A stretch of 47,867 nucleotides of DNA from a virus: IMG/VR virus record IMGVR_UViG_3300044941_000536, positions 1 through 47,867 of that record. One strand, 5' to 3'. Below are positions 1 through 5,905 of the stretch, piece by piece. The notes beneath the pieces are model-generated. The model had not been told where the DNA came from and ran no database searches. It was given only the letters and a program-made list of their open reading frames with translations. Within the stretch, counting starts at the first letter, position 1. Each line of letters starts with the position of its first letter. The position numbers were made by a program, and so were the translations under genes.

Positions 1-102
1 GGTCGCCGCCGCCTGCTCGGTGGCGCGTGCGGCGTCGGCCATGGCTGCGGCGGTCGCGCGCAGGCTGAGGATGAGGTCGCGGACGTCTTCTTGGCTCAGC
101 AT
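1..102 (-). CDS. N-terminal part of the phage metallopeptidase (runs off the window)
   Basis: An ATG at 102 opens a leftward frame of 34 codons that runs off the left edge without a stop. GGAGG lies 7 nt upstream, and the ATG shares its A with the TGA of the Cro-like gene, so translation is probably coupled. The visible peptide starts MLSQEDVRDL and continues as an Ala-rich helix. 102 nt is exactly 34 codons, so if position 1 is joined to 47867 the frame runs straight into the ATG at 47867 and gives one protein of 386 residues. I infer that this is the true N-terminus of the metallopeptidase. If the molecule is not circular, it is only an unidentified partial gene. Confidence 0.55.
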   Translation of the reverse strand, partial: MLSQEDVRDLILSLRATAAAMADAARATEQAAAT

Positions 103-305
103 CACACGGCCTCCGCGTGTTGCGGGTCGGGCTCGGTGGCGAGCTCGTCGAGGGCCTTCTGGATGGCTTGGACGGTCAGGATGCCGGGGTTGGCGATGCT
201 TCCGTTCTTGATGCCGACCACGGTGCTGATGCTGACGCCCGCCTTCCGCGCGAGAGCCCGGAGGCTGCCATGGTAGGCGTTAAGGGATCGGAGAAGGTCT
301 TCCAT
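102..305 (-). CDS. Cro-like HTH regulator, first gene of the leftward early operon
   Basis: This 67-residue protein is one XRE-type helix-turn-helix domain, seen as GSLRALARKAGVSISTVVG (about residues 14-32) followed by a KNGS turn. It lies divergent to the S24 repressor gene, the usual cI/cro arrangement, so it probably antagonises the repressor and controls the leftward early operon. The start chosen is the ATG at 305, with AGGTGA 5 nt upstream. An upstream start at 353 would run the gene through an operator-like site. Its stop overlaps the next start (TGATG). Role is inferred from fold and position; no other domain is visible. Confidence 0.75.
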   Translation of the reverse strand: MEDLLRSLNAYHGSLRALARKAGVSISTVVGIKNGSIANPGILTVQAIQKALDELATEPDPQHAEAV

Positions 306-328
306 TTCGTTCACCTCAGGCGGGAGGG

Positions 329-379
329 TGATCGGAACTCCGAACGGTTGCAAGCCAAAAGTGATCGGCTTTTAGATCA
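329..379. promoter_or_regulatory. Repressor operator sites between the Cro-like and CI genes
   Basis: TGATCGG occurs at 329-335 and again at 362-368. The second copy belongs to an 18-bp imperfect palindrome, TGATCGGCTTTTAGATCA (362-379), with arms TGATC/GATCA and an 8-bp spacer. With the site at 403-422 there are three half-sites in about 95 bp of the divergent control region, like OR1-OR3 of lambdoid phages. Binding by CI or the Cro-like protein is inferred. Confidence 0.6.
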
Positions 380-402
380 GAAATTGACGCGCGGCCCCGC
401 GC

Positions 403-422
403 TTGATCGGAATGGCGATCAA
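403..422. promoter_or_regulatory. Repressor operator, best palindrome
   Basis: TTGATCGGAATGGCGATCAA has perfect 6-bp arms (TTGATC/GATCAA) with the same 8-bp spacing as the 362-379 site. It abuts the Shine-Dalgarno AAGGAG of the repressor gene (421-426), so a bound protein would block cI expression. A GC hairpin at 389-402 separates it from the neighbouring operator. Confidence 0.6.
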
Positions 423-434
423 GGAGCGGCTCCG

Positions 435-1172
435 GTGGGCGTTGAGTTCTTCAGTTCCCTGGTAGACGAGGCGATTCGGAAAGCCGGCGGTCAGCGAATG
501 CTGGCCGAGAAGCTTGAGCTTGGTCTGGCCACGGTCTCAGCGTGGCGTGGCGAAGGGCTCCCGCGTCTCGACTCCTTCGTCAAGCTGCTGGATTACGTCG
601 GCGGCGACATCAGGCGCGCGCTGCCAGGCTGGGAGGCGGACGCCCAAGGCAAGGCGCTCGTTGAGGCCCCGCTCCTTGGCCGCGTCGCCGCAGGCACAGC
701 CCGCTACTCCGCGGAAGACGGTCGCACCATCGTCGTCTCACCCCAGGACTTCCGCCGATCGCGCTGGTACCATTGCACCCGCGCCCCCCAGTCGGGCCGC
801 GCCATCGAGTGGATCCAAGTCGACGGCGCTTCCATGGAGCCCGAGTACCCGGACGGCTGCCTCCTGGCCTGCCGGCCGCCCGCGGATCCCGCCAACCTGC
901 CTTCTGGCGCGCACGCCATCCTGCGCACACGCGCGGGGGACATGACTTTCAAGGTCGTGCAGTTTCGAGGAACGGGTCGAAACCGCGAGCTGTGCGCGGT
1001 GCCCATCAACCGTCTATACGAGGTGCAGTTTTTCCCGCTCGGCGAAGTCGAGATCGACTGGATCGTTCTGGGGATGTTCCTTCATCGCGTGAACGATCCG
1101 ACGCCCGCCCGCACCGGCGTATTGCGCGAAGGCGGGGGAGAGCCCGGAGAGCAGGGCGAGGTGGTGGCGTGA
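435..1172 (+). CDS. CI-type repressor with HTH and S24 (LexA-like) peptidase domain
   Basis: 245 residues from a GTG start at 435, chosen because AAGGAG lies 8 nt upstream; the open frame extends further left but through the operators. An N-terminal HTH (about 15-65, QRMLAEKLELGLATVSAWR) precedes an S24 peptidase domain. The Ala-Gly self-cleavage site is about 86-87 in GRVAAGTAR, the nucleophile Ser133 is in DGASMEP, and the general base Lys173 is in TFKVV. This is the arrangement of RecA-responsive repressors, so the prophage is probably SOS-inducible. The gene diverges from the Cro-like gene. GTCTATAC lies within it at 1012-1019. Confidence 0.92.
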   Translation: MGVEFFSSLVDEAIRKAGGQRMLAEKLELGLATVSAWRGEGLPRLDSFVKLLDYVGGDIRRALPGWEADAQGKALVEAPLLGRVAAGTARYSAEDGRTIVVSPQDFRRSRWYHCTRAPQSGRAIEWIQVDGASMEPEYPDGCLLACRPPADPANLPSGAHAILRTRAGDMTFKVVQFRGTGRNRELCAVPINRLYEVQFFPLGEVEIDWIVLGMFLHRVNDPTPARTGVLREGGGEPGEQGEVVA

Positions 1173-1227
1173 TGAAAGTGTCGCCTGCCCCCGTCCCGGA
1201 TTGGCTTGTCATTGGCCATGGTGCGCT

Positions 1228-1244
1228 GGCATCCTACGGATGCC
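1228..1244 (+). promoter_or_regulatory. Hairpin ahead of the PIN gene pair
   Basis: GGCATCC-TAC-GGATGCC is a perfect 7-bp inverted repeat ending 3 nt before the AAGGAGG ribosome site of the gene at 1261. It could be an operator for an autoregulated pair or an RNA hairpin that controls translation. There is no T-run, so it is not an intrinsic terminator. Confidence 0.4.
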
Positions 1245-1260
1245 TGCAAGGAGGTGCGCC

Positions 1261-2010
1261 ATGAACGACGTCAACTTCGAAGTGAGGGTGGATGCCAAGT
1301 CTGGGAGCGAGTACTCCCTCGCTGACGCTCGCGAATTCCTCGACATCCTCAAGGACCTCTTCGACATCAAGCGCCAGAATCGCGAGGCGGTCCCTGTCGA
1401 AATTGTGTCGCTGAGGCGCAACTGCCTGACTATGGAGCTCGCTGTTTCGGAGGCTGACAAGGATCCTGTCGGAGCCGCCATCCGAAATCTTGAGAAGCCG
1501 GATAGCCTGACCGGGGAAAGTCGCCGGCGCTTCCGCAAAGTCGAGAAGAGACTGCGCGATAAGGGATGGTCGATGACAATTCAGGAGTCGGCTCGATTGA
1601 AGTCTCCCAGGGTGGTTGTTGAGCCTCGCCCAATCGAAGACGCGGTTCCCATCGTCGAGGAGACCACGATCAGCGGCAGGCTGTTCAGGGTCGGAGGCAG
1701 CATCCCCACTGCGCAGATCACCGATGTGCCTGGGTACAAGGCGTCGACCATCGAGGCCCGCTGTAGTAAGGAGAAGTTGAGGCAGCTTGCCGGCCTGCTG
1801 TACAACTACATCACGGCAACGGTCGAGATCACTTGGCTGCCCGACGGCCCCCCCGAAGATTGGGAAATCAAGCGCGTGGAGCTACTGGACTTCCGCCCCG
1901 TCGACTTCAACGTGGGCAGGGCGTTCTCCATGCTCAACGAAGCCTTCAAGAATGAGGACATCCCCGCCAACACGGCGGAGTTCGTGCGCCGACTAAGGAG
2001 TGACCCATGA
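1261..2010 (+). CDS. Unknown protein, upstream partner of a PIN-domain protein
   Basis: 249 residues with AAGGAGG 6 nt before the ATG. I do not recognise the family with confidence. The N-terminal third is an acidic/basic alpha-beta segment. From about residue 150 the pattern (GRLFRVGG..., then a Cys near 183, then ITATVEITWLPDG and RVELLDFRP) looks like a small beta-barrel. The stop overlaps the next start as ATGA (2007-2010), so the two products are probably made in fixed ratio. It is longer than a typical antitoxin, and no antitoxin DNA-binding motif is evident. It could be a regulator, RNA-binding partner or sensor for the PIN protein. Lying between the repressor and integrase genes, it is probably expressed from the prophage. 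Confidence 0.6.
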   Translation: MNDVNFEVRVDAKSGSEYSLADAREFLDILKDLFDIKRQNREAVPVEIVSLRRNCLTMELAVSEADKDPVGAAIRNLEKPDSLTGESRRRFRKVEKRLRDKGWSMTIQESARLKSPRVVVEPRPIEDAVPIVEETTISGRLFRVGGSIPTAQITDVPGYKASTIEARCSKEKLRQLAGLLYNYITATVEITWLPDGPPEDWEIKRVELLDFRPVDFNVGRAFSMLNEAFKNEDIPANTAEFVRRLRSDP

Positions 2011-2651
2011 CGCCGCGCCGCAGTCGCTACCTTCTTGATACATCGTCCCTTCTTGAGATCGTCAAGGGGATGAAGGGTGAGCAGGGAGCGGCTGCGAATG
2101 CGGGCATGAAGCTCTTGGAGATGGCGAAGGAGGGCAGGGTCGAGCTGTTCGTGCCAGCCCTGGCTGCCCACGAGATACTGGCCGGCACGAAGGACCACGA
2201 GCTCAAGGTCAGCGCTCTGGCCCAACTTAGGATCTTGGCCTACGGGGCGCGAGAATATGTGCGGTCAAGCGAGATGGAGCGAGAACTCAACGAAGGCGCT
2301 AGCCGTGCCGGCAAGCGCGCGCCTTCGCCAGATGGGCGTGCTCGCCATCGCATAGATTGCATGATCGCGGCGATTGCTGAGGTTTCCAAAATAGGCTGCC
2401 TTCTTTCTGAGGACGCCGGCTTTGAGGAAATCAAGACGTCGGGCGTCGGTGTGATGAACTTGTGTGCGCTGTTCTCCGATGATGGGGATATTTTCATGAC
2501 CCCACCCCCCTCTGAGGACGAGCCTGGGGCCGACGTCATCGAAATGCCGGAAGGCGTGCTCAATGACTCGGTTGAGAAGATGCCGGCGGAGGAACTGCCT
2601 GAAGTTGAAGGCGAGGACCCCGATGAAATGACCGGCCCGGCCAGCCAGTAA
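2007..2651 (+). CDS. PIN-domain ribonuclease-like protein with acidic tail
   Basis: 214 residues. The acidic quartet of PIN nucleases is visible: Asp11 in YLLDTSSLLEI, Glu56 in AAHEILAG, Asp117 in RIDCMIAAIAE and Asp136 in LLSEDAGF. PIN proteins with these residues are metal-dependent RNases, often toxins of VapC type. After the fold (about residue 155) comes an acidic, Pro-rich extension of about 60 residues, which ordinary VapC toxins lack. The start overlaps the upstream gene by 4 nt. Toxin-antitoxin, abortive infection or superinfection exclusion are all possible; activity is inferred from residues only. Confidence 0.75.
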   Translation: MTPRRSRYLLDTSSLLEIVKGMKGEQGAAANAGMKLLEMAKEGRVELFVPALAAHEILAGTKDHELKVSALAQLRILAYGAREYVRSSEMERELNEGASRAGKRAPSPDGRARHRIDCMIAAIAEVSKIGCLLSEDAGFEEIKTSGVGVMNLCALFSDDGDIFMTPPPSEDEPGADVIEMPEGVLNDSVEKMPAEELPEVEGEDPDEMTGPASQ

Positions 2652-2656
2652 CCCCT

Positions 2657-2694
2657 CGCCCCTGTTGCGTTCGCGCATCGGGGGCGTTCGCGTT
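2657..2694 (+). terminator. Possible terminator after the PIN gene
   Basis: CGCCCC (2657-2662) pairs with GGGGCG (2681-2686), and inside it TGCG-TTCG-CGCA forms a stable tetraloop hairpin (2666-2677). A short T-run (TTTT, 2693-2696) follows after TTCGCG. The T-run is somewhat distant, so efficiency is uncertain. Confidence 0.45.
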
Positions 2695-2729
2695 TTACCT
2701 ACGATTCAGGACAGGAGGAGGAACAGGCC

Positions 2730-3503
2730 ATGTTGGATCCACGCGAGGTCCAACCTTCAGGGGCGCCGCCCCACTTCTACAACCACGCCACGATCTTGGG
2801 CGTGCTCTACGCCCTGCCCTTTCTCCTGCTGCTGCTCATCGGACTGCCGCTCGGCGCACTGTTGTTCCCGGAGTATGCCGTAGCGCTTGCCTGCGTGTCC
2901 TTCACGCCAGCCATCTGGGCGAATGTTGTGTTCCTGAGACAGATCTCCCGTGTGGGGAAGGCCACGGGGCTGTCTCCGCCTGGAGCGAGTGCAGTCCGCT
3001 ACGCCCCCATGGTCGCCGCAGTGCTTTTTGCGATCTGCCTCATACTCGCGACGATTGTCGCCGTCAGGATTGGGACGTTCATTGATAAGCTTGGCGGGCG
3101 CAGTGAACAGGCATCAAACCGTCAAACAATCCCGATCCCTCAGCGCCTCCTGACTCCGCCTGCTCCAAGATCGGATCGATCCGGCATCGTCGTCGGGCAG
3201 ACCTCCCCAGCGCGAAACGAGATCGATCGTATATACGTCGCCCGCACGTCCCTGATGTATTACAGCGCTCCCCCGTCCAGCCCACGTCAGACCGTAGAGA
3301 TCGCAGACGGCCCCGTCTTCTTTCGCGTCCTCTCAACTGAATCTCACGCGGGCGAGGACTGGTACCAGATCCGGATCACGCCCGTGCGGGGTCAGCAGTT
3401 CCTCGCCTGGATCTCTGACAACGCGCTGCGGATCGCCAATCCCGAGCCGCTCACCGAGCAGCAGGCTCAGGCCGAAATCACACGACTCAGAGGAGGAAAC
3501 TGA
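2730..3503 (+). CDS. Membrane protein with SH3-like domain
   Basis: 257 residues; AGGAGG at 2713-2718 precedes the ATG. Two hydrophobic segments occupy about residues 20-70 and a third about 90-113. A Ser/Pro-rich linker leads to an SH3-like stretch of about 75 residues (RIYVARTSLMYYSAPPSS..., DWYQIRI..., FLAWISDNAL). Bacterial SH3 domains of this kind usually bind peptidoglycan or act as exported adaptors. It lies in the lysogeny region ahead of the integrase, so a superinfection-exclusion role at the envelope is plausible but not shown. No catalytic motif is visible. Confidence 0.65.
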   Translation: MLDPREVQPSGAPPHFYNHATILGVLYALPFLLLLLIGLPLGALLFPEYAVALACVSFTPAIWANVVFLRQISRVGKATGLSPPGASAVRYAPMVAAVLFAICLILATIVAVRIGTFIDKLGGRSEQASNRQTIPIPQRLLTPPAPRSDRSGIVVGQTSPARNEIDRIYVARTSLMYYSAPPSSPRQTVEIADGPVFFRVLSTESHAGEDWYQIRITPVRGQQFLAWISDNALRIANPEPLTEQQAQAEITRLRGGN

Positions 3504-3504
3504 A

Positions 3505-3759
3505 GTGGACGAGCCACGCCCGCACAAGAAGCTGACCGACGAGGAAGCCGCACGCCTGGCGAAGGCCCTCGTCGAGGAGTTCATCCGTATAGACGTCTTC
3601 GAGGAGAAGAAAGACGGTCGCACGTACGAGATGGACGACGACCTCCTCCTGTTCGACGAGGACATCGCGGAGCAGATCGCGGAGGACGAGGCCGACGCAA
3701 AGGCGCAGGACGCTGCCGAGCAGGAGCGCATCGACGAACGGCGACGGTGGAGGGGCTGA
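3505..3759 (+). CDS. Small acidic protein next to the integrase
   Basis: 84 residues from a GTG start with AGGAGG 8 nt upstream. It begins 1 nt after the previous stop and ends 1 nt before the integrase start, so it is co-transcribed with both. The middle is very acidic (EMDDDLLLFDEDIAEQ) and the end is basic (RIDERRRWRG). The position fits an excisionase or directionality factor, but those are usually basic winged-helix proteins and none is visible. A DNA-mimic or integrase-modulating role is possible. GTATAGAC occurs inside it (3587-3594). Function unknown. Confidence 0.6.
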   Translation: MDEPRPHKKLTDEEAARLAKALVEEFIRIDVFEEKKDGRTYEMDDDLLLFDEDIAEQIAEDEADAKAQDAAEQERIDERRRWRG

Positions 3760-3760
3760 G

Positions 3761-4999
3761 GTGGCGTTCGTCTACAGGATGAAAGGCTCGCCCTACTGGT
3801 GGGCTGAGTTCCGTGGGCCGAACGGCGCGACGCGGAAGTCGACGAAGGTGCGGAACACCGAGCCGAGCGAACACGCTCTGGCCGTCGCTGTCTCGCTCGA
3901 ACATGCCTACCTGGCGTTGGTGGAGCACGGCGACCTGAGCGGCCTCGACAAGCTCGTCGAGTACAAGGTGATCGACTACTCGCGCGTCGTCGAGCTGCGC
4001 TCGGAAGCGCCCGTCAAGCCCCGGCGCGGCCCCGCCACGATCGTCGAGGCCGCCTATGCCCACGAGGCCACAAAGCGCGAGGAATTGAAAGCGAAAGCCG
4101 ACGTGAAGGCCGGCCAGGATCTGCGTCGTCATCGCGCCGACCTCGATGCCTTCGTCGCCTGGCTCGGCACCTCCAGCCTTGCGGCGATGACCCGCCAGCG
4201 CGTGCTCGCGTACATTGACCACCTCAAGGAGCAGGGCTTCGCCTGGTCGACGCGCAAACACAAGCTGCTGCTCATTCGCCGCGCGGCCCAGATGGCGCCG
4301 CACTTTGGGCTCCAGGACACCCTGACGAACGCGCTGATCGACCGGCGCGACGAGGACGAGTTCACCGAGATCCAAGCCTACGACGGCCCCGAGCTATACG
4401 AGCTGGTCACGACCTGCTTCGACCGCGGCGAGTCCAGGATCGCCATCGCCGCTGCCCTGATGGGTTACTGCGGCCTGCGCCCATCCGAACTCGCCCGCCT
4501 CCTCGTGGGCGACTACAACCCAGCCCAGAAGGTGCTGCGCGTCGGCGCCCAGAAACGAAAGAACCGCGCGAGCCGGCGCGACCTCCCACTGCCGGCGACG
4601 GTGGCCGCCTGGCTCGACACGTTCGTCGCCGGCAGGTCACCCGAGGAACCGCTGATCCGCACGCATCATCCCGACGGCAAGGTCCGCGGCTTCGAGTACT
4701 TCGACCTCGGCAAGTGGTGGGCGGAGCGGCTGAGGGGACTCGGCTGTACGCGGATCCTGTCGCCCAAGGCGCTCCGAAAGACGTTCGTTTGTATCGCGAC
4801 CTGGGAGGCCCGAGATATCCCCGAGCGCGCCATCGATCTATACATGGGGCACAAGATCGCCGGCTTCACGTCCGTGACCAACTCGGCCTATCTTCTGAGG
4901 GCGACGAGCGCGATGCGCGTGGTCGCAGAAGGCATCGAGGTGGTCCTCAGCCAGTCAGAAAAGAAAGTGATAAATTTCCCGGATCATTCAGCCGCATAG
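3761..4999 (+). CDS. int: Tyrosine recombinase (phage integrase)
   Basis: 412 residues from a GTG start 1 nt after the previous stop. The N-terminal part (about 1-90) looks like an arm-binding domain, followed by a SAM-like core-binding domain (about 95-190) and the catalytic domain. Catalytic residues visible include the Arg in GYCGLRPSELARL, Arg339 in KALRKTF, His364 in YMGHK and the nucleophile Tyr377 in TNSAYLL. It carries out site-specific integration and excision. The stop lies about 20 bp before the tRNA-Asn segment, the usual int-attP order. The usual HxxR box reads KALR here, a change seen in some phage integrases. Confidence 0.93.
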   Translation: MAFVYRMKGSPYWWAEFRGPNGATRKSTKVRNTEPSEHALAVAVSLEHAYLALVEHGDLSGLDKLVEYKVIDYSRVVELRSEAPVKPRRGPATIVEAAYAHEATKREELKAKADVKAGQDLRRHRADLDAFVAWLGTSSLAAMTRQRVLAYIDHLKEQGFAWSTRKHKLLLIRRAAQMAPHFGLQDTLTNALIDRRDEDEFTEIQAYDGPELYELVTTCFDRGESRIAIAAALMGYCGLRPSELARLLVGDYNPAQKVLRVGAQKRKNRASRRDLPLPATVAAWLDTFVAGRSPEEPLIRTHHPDGKVRGFEYFDLGKWWAERLRGLGCTRILSPKALRKTFVCIATWEARDIPERAIDLYMGHKIAGFTSVTNSAYLLRATSAMRVVAEGIEVVLSQSEKKVINFPDHSAA

Positions 5000-5020
5000 A
5001 CTTAGATATGCCGCTTAGGG

Positions 5021-5067
5021 GGCTGTTAATCCGTGGGTCGTTGGTTCGAGTCCAACCGGGGGAGCCA
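5021..5067 (+). other. attP core: 3' part of tRNA-Asn
   Basis: The segment reads from the anticodon loop (CTGTTAA, anticodon GTT) through the variable region, the T-arm (GTTGG-TTCGAGT-CCAAC), the 3' acceptor strand and GCCA. The 5' half of the tRNA is absent: upstream bases do not complete the anticodon stem, and the integrase stop is 22 bp away. This is therefore not a tRNA gene but the piece that restores the host tRNA-Asn 3' end on integration. The crossover probably lies within this 47-bp identity. Confidence 0.88.
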
Positions 5068-5105
5068 TTGAATTTCAAGGGTTTAGCGAGACCCTGCCTC
5101 AAGCT

Positions 5106-5140
5106 AAAGCCCCTGATTCTAACCGAATCAGGGGCTTTTT
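5106..5140 (+). terminator. Strong intrinsic terminator between attP and the hydrolase gene
   Basis: A 14-bp perfect stem (5106-5119 with 5125-5138, core GCCCCTGATTC) with loop TAACC ends in TTTTT. It faces rightward reading, away from int. In reverse it also ends the leftward hydrolase gene, with a weaker T-run. In a lysogen it lies next to the attachment site and may insulate the prophage from the host tRNA. Confidence 0.85.
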
Positions 5141-5159
5141 CGTTCCCTCGTCTCACCCT

Positions 5160-5780
5160 CTACAGCACCCGGCTGACGGCGTTGATGACGGCCTGATGAA
5201 AGGCCGGCGCGTCGTCGCAATACTCGTGGATCCGGTCGAGAACGAGCTCGCCGCACACCTCGGTGACCTCGGGATCAGCCGCCACGACGTCGTGTCCGCG
5301 CGGCTGGTTCCGATGCTGTCGGAACCAGTCCACCTGATCGACGTTGCGCGGAACCGTCAGCCGCCACCACGGTAGCAGACTCGTCGGGGTGGGGACTCTG
5401 GCCAGCCAGCGCCGAACCGCGTCGCACAGGATAAGCTGTCGGACGTCGAGCCCTCGCTTCCCGAGCTCGTCGCAGAATCGGATCGCGGTCTCGCCGCCGT
5501 AGCTATACCCGGCGACGATGATCATCGGGGTATGATAGTCGTCCTGAGTGAGCAGCGTGATGCGCTCCGCCAGGCGCTCGTACCTGGCATCCCACTCGCG
5601 CAGGCAGATGCGGACGCCAGGCGCGCGGAAGGGATCGAGCTTCTTCCAGAGGCGCTGCATGCCACTGAGCTGGTGGTTCTTCTGGGTGAAGCCACTGAAC
5701 AGCACGATCCACGTCTGGCGATCGGTCTTATCGGTGGGCTGGGCAAGGGCGGGGAGCTTCTCGTAAGCGCGCGGGACCAT
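5160..5780 (-). CDS. Alpha/beta hydrolase
   Basis: 206 residues from the ATG at 5780, chosen for GGAGG 8 nt upstream (a longer start at 5810 lacks one). A core strand leads to the nucleophile elbow GYSYGG (Ser93). A likely acid is the Asp in LILCDAV, and candidate His residues lie in QPRGHD and AFHQAV. The enzyme probably cleaves an ester, lipid or peptide. No signal peptide is seen. It is transcribed alone, divergent from the tape measure. It could help lysis, like LysB esterases, or be an accessory lysogenic gene; the sequence does not decide. Confidence 0.75.
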   Translation of the reverse strand: MVPRAYEKLPALAQPTDKTDRQTWIVLFSGFTQKNHQLSGMQRLWKKLDPFRAPGVRICLREWDARYERLAERITLLTQDDYHTPMIIVAGYSYGGETAIRFCDELGKRGLDVRQLILCDAVRRWLARVPTPTSLLPWWRLTVPRNVDQVDWFRQHRNQPRGHDVVAADPEVTEVCGELVLDRIHEYCDDAPAFHQAVINAVSRVL

Positions 5781-5840
5781 GACGGATGCCTCCGCCGCGG
5801 GGTGTGCCACGATGCGCCTCGAGCCCCTTACGAAAAAGCG

Positions 5841-5860
5841 TTGATCGGTTTTTAGTAACC
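5841..5860. promoter_or_regulatory. Operator-like sequence in the divergent tape measure/hydrolase gap
   Basis: TTGATCGGTTTTTAGTAACC matches the immunity operator at 362-375 in 13 of 14 positions (TGATCGGYTTTTAG), though its right half-site differs. It is in the relatively AT-rich part of the 125-bp gap between the hydrolase (5780) and tape measure (5906) starts, where a divergent promoter pair is expected. Repression by CI is inferred. Confidence 0.45.
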
Positions 5861-5905
5861 GCTGGGCATGCGGTCTGGTGACTCTCGCGGCGGAGGCCCT
5901 CCGCC

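Noticed and set aside
5021-5067. A functional tRNA gene
   Set aside because: Only the region from the anticodon loop to CCA is present. D-arm and 5' acceptor strand are missing, and the anticodon stem cannot form fully.
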